From Aquanectria penicillioides (lineage: Eukaryota > Ascomycota > Sordariomycetes > Hypocreales > Nectriaceae): DNA of 64,000 nucleotides. Positions 46,730 through 58,328 of this stretch are shown here, in pieces (position 1 is the first letter of the stretch; every line of letters starts with the position of its first letter). Made by a program: the position numbers and the translations under genes. The stretch spans positions 1 through 64,000 of the forward strand of contig PYIU01000004.1 in the NCBI GenBank assembly GCA_003415625.1. The letters are read 5' to 3'. The notes under the pieces are model-generated. The model was not told where the DNA came from, did no database searches, and saw only the letters and a list, made by a program, of their open reading frames with translations.

Positions 46730-47564
46730 ATGATGACAATCAACTTCGTCAATGCTGATGGTGGCAAACTCACAGTTGAAGTTGCGAGTAACAGACCTCT
46801 CATCATCTGCTCGCCGGGGTTATTAGGTGACACTGGTGACGCTTATGTCCCTCTCAGCACATCCCGTTTCTTCTGGATATCGTGTAGCCTGCGTCGATCT
46901 CCGAGGGCACGGTGACAACAACGCAGAATTCAATCGCTATAGTGACGAACCGATCGCTGATGATTTCCTCTCTGTCATCGAGACGCTTGGTAGCGGCCCG
47001 GCTGTACTGATTGGCAACTGGATGTCGGTCGCCGGGGCTGTCATCGCAGCAGCGCGTCAGCCGACAAAGTCGCTGGTCTTGTTCTCATTGGGCCATTTCT
47101 TCGCAACGGCGCAGGGGCTTTACTGCGCGAGATATTTAGTTTTGCATTCAAGCACCCTTGGGGGCCCTATCTTTGGCGCATGTATGCCATCCGCCTGTGG
47201 TCCGGCCTCGTGGAGAAGGCAAGCCAGCGAGCAGCCGCCTCGACTGCGTCGTTGACACGAGCTGGGCGCTGGCTAGCATTCTAGGCCTCTTTATCTACTG
47301 ATCATGACATCGTCGCGGCGCCTTGGATCGGTTACGTTCGAGCTCCGGTTATTATGGTCATGGGTGACGCTGATCCGAACTGGGCAGGCCCCAAGGCGGA
47401 GGCAGAATGGGTCAGATCGAACTTTACCGATTCTAGGATGGTTTTAGTGCTTAGTGCTGGACACGCTCTGATGTCGGAGTGTCCTGCCGTTACCAACCCA
47501 GCCATTCTCTAGTTCTTAGAGAAGAAGTGCGATAGTGTCAGCTTTAAACCTACTGCTATCTGAG
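46730..47564 (+). pseudogene. Broken alpha/beta hydrolase
   Basis: Alpha/beta-fold hydrolase relic. The frame from ATG 46730 has LIICSPGLLGDTGDAYVPLS. A one-base change near 46857 shifts into GYRVACVDLRGHGD and DDFLSVIETLGSGPAVLIG. The nucleophile elbow then reads GNWMS: Trp (47019-47021) stands where the G-x-S-x-[SG] serine should be. A second shift near 47065 leads to GLVLIGPFLRNGAGALLRE, an in-frame TAG follows RWLAF (near 47281), then APVIMVMGDADPNW (acid residue) and SAGHALMSE (catalytic His). Another TAG is at 47510-47512. With frameshifts, stops and the lost nucleophile it is non-functional. Closest in look to bacterial-type haloperoxidase/esterase hydrolases. Confidence 0.8.
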
Positions 47565-48514
47565 TCGGCGTTTGGTCTCATACTGATGAAGGAATGTTTT
47601 AGGGATTGTCCATATAATCCTTTTCTCTTTCATAAGAAATACCAAGAAATTGAAGAAGATATTGAGTTGCCAGCTAGTGCTGCATTACCACCCCTCCTAG
47701 TAAACTTTCTACAATATACTACCAATGAATGATTTAATCATGAAAAACAAGTTGTCCTACTACTCACACCATTCATATATGTAACTTATCCGCTTGTGGG
47801 CTACTTCACTACTTACCTCACTTTAAACAACACATCACCGCATTCTCTCTCTAACAATACCCCGTCTGAAGAGTTCAATAAACATCGGCACTGATGATAG
47901 TTTATAGTTGTGTTTTGAGCCATTTATGCGACAAAAGGTGAGGTTTAAGCTGAATGCAGTTGAGATTTCTTTACATCTTCAAGCTGGACGTTCCACTGCA
48001 AGAGAAACAATTTTAAGGTCAAATTTGCATCAGGCGTCATCAATAATTTGATCAGGTGAGTGGAGGCTTCAACATATCACTTTTGTCAGCTGGCAACGCT
48101 ATTGCTCCTTTAATCTTCGAGGTAATCAAGGTAGAACTACGCCAAGTTTACCAGGGCACAAAAGTACAATGTCCCTAACTTGTGGCACCTTGATAAAAGG
48201 GCCTGCTTCATTGGCGGATATTTCTTTTCCCCTGTCAAGTTTCACGCTAGCACCATCATCTTCCGGAGTGCAAGGATATCATCAGTGGCAAAACAAAGTC
48301 AAACCACTCGCAGCAAAACTCAGACGTCGCTTGTCAAGCCAAGGGATTCTAGATTAAAATTGTGCAGCTTTCAAGGACCTTCTCCTGCATGGCTATGGCT
48401 TCCTCAATAGGAGAGATGAATTTTATATATCTGTGTTTCAGCCCTTGAGTATTTTTCCATTTAGGGCTGCATCCGGTTCTCATTCTTTTCTATTTCACCC
48501 GATCATTTCTCACG
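47565..48514. other. Intergenic
   Basis: No gene recognised. The last 100 bp are the probable promoter and leader of the GH12 gene. Confidence 0.5.
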
Positions 48515-49808
48515 ATGTACTCTCTGGCTAGCGTCATCGTCGTATTAGCGACACTCGCTGCGGCCGATGCTGTGCAGCATCGCCGTTCCCATGTAACCAT
48601 TCGAAGGCACCTGGGAGTCTTGGCCCGAATCCGACCACCCTGGTGAAGATCCTAACTACGTCAACTACACCGTCCACCTTTTCTACTTCCGATTTACTTG
48701 ATGGGATTGTTAGCACACCATTGATTGCCTCGCCTACGTCTGCAGTGGAGGCTGAAACTTCAACAACACTCTTGTCTGCCTCGTCTGAGGTCCCTGAGAT
48801 CGTCGATAGCTCTTCCGCTTCCGTCCCCACGACTACCCCCACGACTCCCGAGACTACCAAAGAGGCCGCCGCCACTACCAAAGCTGCCACTACTACCAAT
48901 GTCGCTGCCACCTCCAGCGCTTCCATCTCATTGGCGCCGGCTGCCTCATCGACTCGCACGACTTCGGCTGCATCAGCTACCTCTGCAGTGGAGGTCGAGG
49001 CGCCCACCTCGAAGTACTGTGGTGCTCCAAACTCATATGAAATTCTCTCGGGCACTCCTTGGATTGTCTTTTCTATGAATTACAACTATCAGTCTATCGA
49101 GGGATCCTGTTGCACCGGGTATTACAGCACGGAAGGATCCGGCGATTCGCAGACTATTCACTGGAGCAGCATTTGGGATATTGATGCTTCGGTCAATCCT
49201 GATGTGGTCAAGGGATACTCTTTCGTCGGTCTGACCCAGAATCTGGAAACAAAAATTAGCGACATTGTGGACATTCCTTCCACATATGAGTGGACCGTGA
49301 GCAACGAGACAGCATACAAAGGTATGGCTACATTCTTCTGATGTGACGCCCGGCAAACAAACAACAGCTAACATGATTATCACTCATTTCAGGCAACGTG
49401 GTGTATGACTTTATGACTTCTGACACCAAGGGTGATTCCACCTCCAGTGAGGCTCAAGAACTCATGTTGTGGATTCGATATGAAGGTGGCCAGGTGCCCA
49501 TCGGTTGGTCCGATGGTGCTGTTGCTACCATCGACGGACTCTATGGCAAGGATGGCTGGAAACTTTACCAAGGTCTGAATACGGATACTGGCATTGTGGT
49601 CTCGTCCCTTCTCGTCGATGAAGCCAACCAGTTCGGTGATCAACTCGGGGGAAGCTTCGAGGGTGACATTAAGGATTGGCTCGTGGCACTCTCTGAACAG
49701 GGTCTTTTCTCGACCAGTACGTACGTGAATGTTGGCAATGCTGGTATGGAGCCATTCTGGGGTACCGTGACTTTTGATAATACTCTGAGCCTGAGGGTCA
49801 ATATTTAA
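48515..49808 (+). CDS. Secreted GH12 endo-glucanase/xyloglucanase with Ser/Thr-rich N-terminal region
   Basis: ATG at 48515 begins a signal peptide (MYSLASVIVVLATLAAADA). The reading frame must then change by one phase. Either a 56-bp intron (48593-48648, GTAACC...GTGAAG) is removed, which keeps frame and gives 388 residues, or the gene carries a frameshift. A long Ser/Thr/Ala-rich, probably O-glycosylated segment precedes the catalytic domain, which starts near SKYCGAPNSYEIL. A certain intron follows TAYK (49322-49392, 71 bp). GH12 signatures are EAQELMLWIRYEG, containing the nucleophile Glu, and NAGMEPFWGT, containing the acid/base Glu. The beta-jelly-roll sequence ends at 49808. It likely cuts xyloglucan or beta-glucan in plant walls. 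The Ser/Thr region lies before the domain, and no cellulose-binding module is visible. Confidence 0.75.
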
Positions 49809-51915
49809 GATATTTTCAAGTACGTTAGCTGGCACTAATGTATTCGCCCTCGCGTATCTGCGTGAGGCTTATAACTCTATTCAGATTAGTGGTCTAATGG
49901 CGATTTCTTACTTGTCACTCACTGCATAACAAGTAGGCTGCGATATGTTCCGCCCATTTAGCAGCCACAGCATCTAACCTTGATTAAATATCGAAAGACT
50001 TGGTAACATACCCGTAATATCAGTAACTCATGTCGAATACCGTTGAAAGAAATACTCTATTGGCTACAGCATGGAAGTCCGAAAATGTTCACAGCCAAGG
50101 CATGCTAATCAGTTTGTACTAGGTGATTTGACAATGCTCCGACATCCGTGTCATTTTCCTCATTGTTGGGGGTAAATAAGAAATTACCTTGCCTCATGAT
50201 AAATAAGTCACATCTTTGTGGCATTCGCTGAGCATCTTCTTGACGAGCCTCTTTGCGCTACGGTGCATCTCCATGTTAAGAGCACCCATCTGTAGCTTGA
50301 AGTTCATCCAATGAACCAATTTTCAAAACCGGCAACCAATTTGTGCTATATTCATCAAAGTGTCGCAAGATTAGTGCTGCGTATCCAAGGTTAGAAGTGC
50401 AATAACTGAATCTTCAAACGCGAGGAGTTGGAGTAGGACAGTGGGACATTTTTTTTCTTTCCTCTCATTGAGTTTCTCATGGGGCTTCTCGGGACTAGAG
50501 GCTCGTCAAAAGCTCTTTTCAAAGTCAAATTGCATTGGCCGGGATGCCCAGCGAGTCTGTCTTTAAATCACATGTGAGTTGGTATCGGCTACGATAAACC
50601 GGAAATCCATAGCGCCTTTTCAAGGCCTGGTGCTGCATCAAGCTTCAGGCAACGATGCATTCATTCTCTACACAAAAAGCCCATCAGTGTTTCAAAGCAT
50701 CAGTATTTTTATGACTACTACTCTCTCAGGATAGCCTCTTGTTTTAGATCTTGAGGCTTATCTGGTGTTCAGATCGTCGCTAACGCGCGCTGAGCTGCCA
50801 GCCTCCAGAGACGGTTGCGCTCATTGGAGGCTGGGGAAAGAGCGTTGGTAGTTCTGGGTAACTACTGGGTCTAATCATATATTGCCATAGCATGTTCAAT
50901 TTACTGATATCCTTCGTGAGCATGCACGCATCACCATGCCAAGTGCCGCAGGATCAAGCTTGTTCATTTCCCTTTCAAAGGGCTGTAACGCGAACCCTCA
51001 CTTTCTTCCTCGTAGATCTCAAAGCGATACCCAGGCTCTCTCTAATCCTCGTAACCTCTAACTGTCAAACTATCATTTTATTCGTACTTCGCATAGATGA
51101 ACTCATGCTGCCTCAGATGTACTTTTGTGCCAAGTTCGAATCTAGGTACCGAGTGAGGGGTGATTAGTCACGTGACGTAGTCAGATGTGTAAAGTATTCG
51201 CCTGCCAGGTGCACCGGTCGTTGAAGATGATGGGTTGAAAGGCATGGGTTTTGGAGATATCCGTAGACAGCCGACCGATATCTCTGCTATCAGTGGGTCA
51301 GCATGGGTTAATATCTCTGGTAGGTCGCTTCGGCTATCAGTGAAGCCGTGATACCCGTGCTCAGCGGGGTTGCGACGACGCTACATAATACCCAGTACCG
51401 GCATCGTGCACCACACCACATGCCCCGTACATCCATTTTGTTATCATGGCTCGAGAAGCTGAAGCGATGAACAGGCCACCGCCTGCCAATTACAGCATAG
51501 ATACATTTACCTTATCGTGCCGCAGTGACGCCATCATGTTGCTCGGTCCAATTATGGCCGGGTTTAGGACAATTGTTTAAATCGGTTATTTGTAGGGTTG
51601 CATGCAACCTAGCTATCTTGCCAGGGCCCTTATCTCCTTGCAGTTGCAGAACAACCGAGATCAATGCCAGTAAAGGAAATATGAATGACTCAATCCCTCG
51701 GGTCTCTTCTTCAAACTTCTTTGCATCTCTGTATCGGGGATCCTGCTTCTGTCGATCCCAACGCCAAGCGAACCGTAAGACTATTATCTATCTAGGGCTG
51801 ACTTGGCATCATTTGTTTTATTTCCCATCCTGTCTCTCACACCCTCGTGCAACAAACACTACATCCTTGACCAGTAGACCGTCCTATCATAAGTTTCCCC
51901 GATTTGAGAAATACA
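49809..51915. other. 2.1-kb intergenic region
   Basis: No gene could be supported. A GTCACGTGAC palindrome (about 51167-51176) is a bHLH/bZIP-type site some 740 bp upstream of the permease. The spacing is long for a promoter, so its role is uncertain. Confidence 0.45.
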
Positions 51916-53713
51916 ATGGCAGCTGTAGACGCCAATGCAGCTATTCCGTCAGTCGATGTAGAAGCATCACAGCATCATGCGCATTTGTACGCCAAGGAAG
52001 GCGGGGAGATGTTGGCCAGCACTGCCGATGCCGAACTCCTGGCCAAGATGGGATATAAACAGGAGCTTAAGAGAAGTTTCTCGACCCTAGAGGTTTTCGG
52101 TATCGCCTTCTCCATCATGGGGCTGTTACCCTCCATCGCCAGTACACTCGCCTTCTCGATTCCTGCAGGACCTGGAGGCATGGTGTGGTCGTGGTTCTTA
52201 GCCAGCGGCTGCATTTTCGTCGTCGGCCTTGCCATGGCCGATCTAGGATCTGCATGGCCAACAAGCGGCGGCTTGTACTGGTGGACGCATCACTTCAGCT
52301 CGGAGAAATGGAGAAACTATTTGTGCTTTCTGGTTGGGTACAGCAACAGCCTAGGTCTAGTTGGCGGCCTGTGCTCGATTGACTACGGGTTCGCGCTGAT
52401 GCTACTCAGCGTGGTTGTCATTGCCAGTGATGGAGAATATGAGATTACCTCGAACATCACATATGTGGTGTTTCTCGCGACTGTCATCTCGCATGGCATC
52501 CTTGTAACATTCTCACAGAGGATCATGAACAAATTACAGACCTTTTCATCCTTCATGGTACGTCATTTGCGTCGGTTAGCTTTCTACCCGTGGCTAATAG
52601 ACCTTTTAGCAACTTGCTCTGATCCTGGCTACCATTATTGCCTTGCCGGTGGGCCGTGGTGGGCTCCGAAATGATGGCGCCTTCATGTTTACTAATATTC
52701 AGAACTTGACCGACTGGCCAACAGGATGGACTTTTATGCTGGCATGGCTAAGTGCGATATGGACTATTGGGGCCTTTGACTCATGTGTCCACATTTCTGA
52801 AGAGGCATCCAACGCCTCGAAAGCAGTTCCTATTGGTATTTTGTCGTCTATTGGCATGTGCTGGGGCGTCGGATTTATTGTTTTGATTGTCATTGCGAAT
52901 ACAATGGACCCCGAGATCTCCAACGTTCTTGGGTCCTCCTTCGGCCAACCGATGGCACAGATATATTATGATGCTCTGGGGAAGTCTGGTGCCATCGGCT
53001 TCATGGTTGTTGTCTTTCTTTGTCAGTATCTTATGGGTGCGTCGATCTTGGTCGCGTCATCAAGACAGATGTGGGCATTCTCTAGAGATGGCGCACTACC
53101 ATTCTCGAGATTCCTGAGACCTATCTCTCACAGGTTCGGGTTCCAACCCCTGCGTACAGTTTGGGCTAGTGTATTGGTCGCTCTGGTACTTGGGTTGCTC
53201 TGTCTTATTGATAGCGGTACGTATGGCGAACTAATATTGATTCGTCTTCAACTAACATCCATCACAGCGGCTGCATCTGCCCTCTTTTCGCTCGCTGTGG
53301 CTGGTAATAACCTTGCCTGGGGCGTACCCATCTTCGCCCGTGCTGTATGGGGACATAAAGATTTTACTCCAGGCCCATTTTACACGGGCAGGTTCTCCCT
53401 CCCAATCGCCTGGTGTGCCATTATGTTCCTCATATTTGGCATCATACTCGCCATGTTTCCGACCGGCGGTCCGAATCCACAGCCCGATACTATGAACTAC
53501 ACTGTTGTCATCAACATGTTTGTCTGGGGTGGTTCTAGTCTATACTATGTTTTACACGCCAGGAAGTGGTTTACAGGGCCTCAAAAGACCGTAGATGATT
53601 CAGAGGAAGAAACACCGGATAGTAACATCCTTAACGGACAGTGTCTTGCTGAAGACTCTAACCTCCAGAGTTCCATTGGAAAGACTGGAGAGGTTGAGAA
53701 GACTGAGGCTTAA
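51916..53713 (+). CDS. APC-family amino acid / GABA / choline permease
   Basis: Twelve-helix plasma-membrane permease of the fungal GABA/choline (ACT) branch of the APC superfamily. ATG at 51916; exons 51916-52557, 52610-53216 and 53268-53713 give 564 residues. The first intron (52 bp) removes a stop and joins KLQTFSSFM to QLALILATIIALP. The second (51 bp) could be read through but has perfect borders. Signatures are FSTLEVFGIAFSIMG before helix 1, GPGGMVWSW, DLGSAWPTSGGLYWWTH, SCVHISEEASNASKAVPIGI (the HxSEE signature loop), and ASSRQMWAFSRDGALPFS. The tail is acidic. It should be functional; substrate choice among GABA, choline and amino acids cannot be settled here. Confidence 0.92.
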
Positions 53714-54643
53714 GGAAGAAATACATGTTTCATATTCATCACGGCATATGTTGCATTTCAACAAGGGGATCAATCTCTCTGTCCGTAGTATTATCTACCA
53801 TGCAGACTTTTACTCGTGTGGAATCACACAAGTTCGTCGTGGGTTTCGTGGGCCAAGCGGTTTGTTCCTGTAAGGGTCATGCCTGTCCCGTTTTGTCTCA
53901 TCACGACGTTGTCTGGCTGTGTGAGCCTTCGCGCATTGGGGGGATACCCATCAAATCCTCCCCTGACCTGTCAATGTGAATGGCAGTACCGGCGTTGGTG
54001 TCAGTGCCAGTGTCAAATAACTTGGGCCTTTGGTGCCATCGTCAGCTCGACAAAGGTCATGGGCCTTGTCCGAAACAGACTCATTAAAACGGTCTTGAAG
54101 CGCATCATAGTAATTACACGGAGGTAGGTTACGCCAAGTTTCAGACCAGGGTAGCGGTATAGATTATGTACAGTGATTCGCAAGATCGAAAAAGCCTTTT
54201 GAGGATACCTCTCTACAAGAAGCTTTCTGCATCTTCCGCCATACCACAGTCACGCGTAGTCAAGTCAATTTTAAACCTAGGTTATAACAGAACATCGAAC
54301 AACCAAAATAAAGCAAATAGCTTGCAATCAATTTATCGGGCGCTATTTGGGGAAGACGGAGAAGTATCACCATCCCTCGATAACATTGCTAAACTAGGTT
54401 CACTTACACCAACAAGATTGCAAAATATACTTATGAAGATCAATTAGGTAGCATTTTCAACAGATGAAAAATTGAAAATCCCAAGTTTCGGCACTTCTCA
54501 TGAACTTCACAGTCCATAAATGCTTTCAGGGTCATCAGAGCCTCTGGGAAGCTTGAAACAATCATTGTGGACATTGACCTGTCTACATATAGACAGGGCG
54601 CTTTATGTGCTCGTACCACACAGCTAACCAAATTGAATGCCGT
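53714..54643. other. Intergenic with one unassigned frame
   Basis: A 93-codon plus-strand frame (54166-54447) reads SILNLGYNRTSNNQNKANSL and later KLGSLTPTRLQNILMKIN. It might be the tail of a lost gene, but no family is recognised. Confidence 0.3.
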
Positions 54644-55968
54644 CTAAGCTTCTCTTGAAATTATGAAGGTCTCGTTGGTCGATATATCCCTCAGCAGCCT
54701 TCTTAGTATAGAATGAGTCCCGAGTGTACGAGGAGCGAGTTCGATACCATTTTCGACATGATATACCAAGTCCGGGTTAGAAATGAAATATCTTCCAAAG
54801 GCAACAGCAACACCCCACTTGTTGTACAAACGCTTAACAACCGCCGAGAGGTTCTCTGTAGTATAACCACCAGCCACGATAACGGGGGACCAGTTGTCCC
54901 ATTCCTCCAGTTTTGTACTCCAGTGTTTCGTCTGTAAATCTTGTGCTGGTCAAGCTCTTCTTCTTTGTCGTACACCTAGGTAATTAGGTGCCCGATGGTC
55001 TCTTCCAAATGAATGTAGCCGAGTTCCAGCTTCAACCGTTTAAGTTCACTCAAGATGTCCAGAAATTGGGTCCGAGGATCAGACGGCGTCGCCCCGTGGA
55101 AGGTCACCCATACGCTGAGCCAGATAGCGGTACGCTCTACTCCAATGGCAGCAACGACTGTTGGAACACTTGTATGATGAAGGATCAAGTGAATATTCAA
55201 TCCTTCCGGTCTCTGGTAGTAAAGGGAGAACAGGAATATATATAACATAAGGGTATTATTCCTAGATTAGACTTAATCAACAATCTCAACTCCTTATCCT
55301 CATAACCTGCCTGACAACAACGACTGCCTTTACCACCTCAATAGCGAAGCGAGCTCAGTTCTCACCCGAAACACCCCATTTGTCTATGCTCTTGTTGATG
55401 CACTCTCGAGTGAATTGATCAATCAGATAACCATGAGCTCCACGCAGCTCAACGCCGTCCGCAACTGCTTCGAGGCCGCCTTCGCAGCTTCTGCAAACTC
55501 GTTGATTTTCTCCCATATCTCTTTCTCAGTGTACTCTTCAGGCACTATATCAGAGCCCTCCAGAGGGTTCGCGCTGCTCGATGCATACTTGAGGCCTTTA
55601 AAGAGTGCATACTGCGCATCGCCAGCGCGACCCAGGCTCAAGAGCTGCTGGACAAATTAGCTGCCCTTGGAGTGTACAGCGTCAATGATGCGCTGCCACT
55701 GGGCAATTTCGTCGCTGTCTCAGATACCAGGGCCTTTCGGGTCGGTCTCGTCGTTTCGTGACCATGCAGTAGCTTCACTGATGATCAATGTCCCCGGCAC
55801 GGCTGCGCGGTCGGAATAGTACTTCCCCGCCATATCCATAGGCACATGATCATCCGTGTTGCGGCACCGCGAAAGTGGTGCCATGATAATGCGGTGGTGC
55901 AGGGTCATTCTACCAACCTTCCATGGTTGGAAAGCCCTCGAAGCCAGCTGTTTGTTCTGTGATGACAT
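54644..55968 (-). pseudogene. Broken old-yellow-enzyme (NADH:flavin oxidoreductase)
   Basis: FMN-dependent ene-reductase relic. The start at 55968 gives FQPWKVGRMTLHHRIIMAPLSRCR and YYSDRAAVPGTLIISEAT. TGA at 55720-55722 stands where Trp of GIW is expected, and a TAA follows DAVHSKGS. After VQQLLSLGRAGDAQYALFKG the frame shifts near 55450 into ADGVELRGAHGYLIDQFTRE, so the substrate-binding block normally written HGAHGYL begins with Arg in place of its first His. GEN is followed by TGA where family members have RARF. The end, AGGYTTENLSAVV then FGRYFISNPDLV, is read to 54644. It is clearly dead. Such enzymes occur in both detoxification and secondary metabolism. Confidence 0.82.
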
Positions 55969-57580
55969 ATTTGCTGAGTGATTATAGTATATTTTCAGAA
56001 TATCTTTGCATCATTTGTATAAGAATACAAGAAAATATTGTTACTTCCGGACTTGAGTCTGAATGAACTGAACTTTTCTGTAATAAATATATTGCCCGTT
56101 ATGAACATGATTGCCATTGTATAACTCGATTCAATGACTGGTTTCCTCGAGGTTGTAATTTCAACCAGCACATCCTCCATGAGCTTTCAAGTCGATTACT
56201 TCAATGTCGAGCGAAAGATACATTGTAATAGCAGTGAGTGATTACTAAAAGCGTAAATTACTGGGGCTTAGGCTTTATAAACAACCCAACTAGTGTCTGC
56301 AAATGGCTGTCTTATAGCACAAATTCGCATCCCTATTTCAGTTCAGTGGTCCACCAAGGCCAGTCACTTGTTAAAAGTTAAAACAGGAATCCCCTCTAAC
56401 CTTACAGCTTTTGGCTCCTCGCCATGCTATGTCATTTGTCCGTTGATAAACTTGGGTTGAAACATTTTGTTGCAGTAGGCACAAATAATTATCAGGCTAG
56501 TTAAGTAAGCAGTAGCGTGGCTTACTCAACTGAAATGCAATGGATCGTTGAAACATCAAGACAAGTCAATACCTAATTTACCCCTTTGCCTGGCTTGGTC
56601 AATAGATTTACAATGGCTTCATGGTCATGTATCATAGGGGAGAATAGCTTATCGTTGACTGCAGTCAAACGATCTTTTACGATGCGTTATTCAGCTATGC
56701 CTTAATACCTTTAATAAATCGCTCACTTGAACTCGGCGGAGGGCTCTTTGGTTTCCAAGTTACCAATGAAAATGCATCTTATCCCAAAATATTATTAAAA
56801 GATTGGTTGTTTGTAATTCATACCAAAATAAACACTTGAAGATCAGGTTCCTATCCACCGCTTATCATGTTGCTTTCTTCGTCCAGTATATCATCAACAG
56901 GCTTCATGGACAACACAACATGGCCGAATTTAGGATTCATTCATGCGTAGATGATGCACCTCTTAGCTTCCAATAGATTTCAGGTCAAATCCAACATAGT
57001 GTTTGCCAAGGAGGCCTTTCATGAGTCCCGCAAGCTGTCAGTAGTGTTGTTCTGCGTCAATGAAAGTATTTACAGCAGAACGATGACCTTCTCCCGTAAC
57101 CCAGGAAAATAGTCTGAGTCCATCAAGGTCTCTAGTATTTGGCTCAGTGCCGTCCAATTGGGACAAGGGCTAAGTTAAACCTCCCAACGCTAAATGGGAC
57201 GCAATTAGCAAGAAGTAATGTGGTCATTTACACAGCGCTGATAAATAAGAAAGATTGACTGGGCACTTTGCTGTAATGTCTAATGATGTGAATTGGTAAC
57301 TGAGTTGTATTGAAGCTTGAAGAGGTTATTCATTTATGATGTGCGATCTATTCAATTTGTATTCCACCAGTCCAGTGGAAGGGTCACTTGGGATCACGAG
57401 GTGGGGCCATACGATGTGTTGGAATTCTTATCGTCGGGTGCGGGGTTTCGTTATCGGGCTCTCTTTATGGCCCGACGGTAACGTTAATTGACTTGGAGAC
57501 CCATTGTGACATCAGGCTGTCAATTGGCCTAGAATAAACTGTTCAGGGTGAGAAGACATTTTATTGAGCTAATACTGGAC
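55969..57580. other. 1.6-kb gene-free stretch
   Basis: Nothing beyond short random frames was seen. Confidence 0.5.
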
Positions 57581-58328
57581 TTATTTCTCCTTCTTAATAT
57601 AACCTCGGCTGCATAGGAATCCGTAGTAAATGCCACTCAAGTCAGTGACTTGCCCGCGGATGACGTCTTTGATCTTGCTTAACTTCTCCTGCTCGACAGA
57701 TTCTAAGTCTATAGCCACAAGTCGATCGCCAGTGATGAGAAAGTTTTCCAACTTAACATCGCCATGTATAAGCCCAAGGGTACCTATCTCTCCCAATACA
57801 GTCGCAAGTCTGCGTTGGAATGTGGGAACATCGATTGGCTGAGACTTCTGGTTAAATGGTTCAGCACCCTCGACATCGGAGAGGACGAGGGCGCGAGTGT
57901 CGTCACACGAAGCCTCTCCGTAGAAGTAAGGGACACAGCGTCCCTGCAAAGGTCGCAGTCTCTGGTACACGCGTATCTCATTATCAAACTCTTCGTCCCA
58001 CTCCGGTTTTAGTTTCTTGACAACAACTTTCGGCGGGAGGAAGTAGCCGGGCCACTTAGATCGGAACATGGACTGAATTGAGTTGGGAAGACAGCGAAGG
58101 AACCAGATTATAGCGCGATCGAAGAAACCTCGACGAATTGACAAGCGTAAGACATTGTGGTGGAGAGGATCGTTCCATCTGCCGACAGCAGAGACCGTGC
58201 TCAATCCGAGCCGGAACTAAGAGATAAAGTTAGCATACGGCGAATATTGAATTACTATCGGTAAATAACCAAAATGTAGGACCAACTTGGACTGTGAGGG
58301 GGTACTCCGGCGTGTTAGAGCCGCTCAT
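57581..58328 (-). CDS. Small kinase-like protein
   Basis: Fungal protein-kinase-like fold of 225 residues: exon 1 58328-58287 (MSGSNTPEYPLTVQ), a 70-bp intron with donor GTTGGT, and exon 2 58216-57581. Visible are a lysine segment (PPKVVVKKLKPEWDEEFDNE) with the subdomain II Lys and the subdomain III Glu, and a hinge-like ALVLSDVEGAEP. The catalytic loop HGDVKLENFLI replaces the usual HRD with HGD, and AIDLES stands where DFG is expected. There is no glycine-rich loop, and the C-lobe after subdomain VII is cut short. This pattern is common in fungal-specific kinase-like families close to aminoglycoside phosphotransferases. Activity is uncertain. Confidence 0.7.

Noticed and set aside
52643..53713. 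Reading the permease through its second intron
   Set aside because: The 51-bp interval keeps frame but has perfect GTACGT and CACAG borders and interrupts a helix, so it is treated as an intron.
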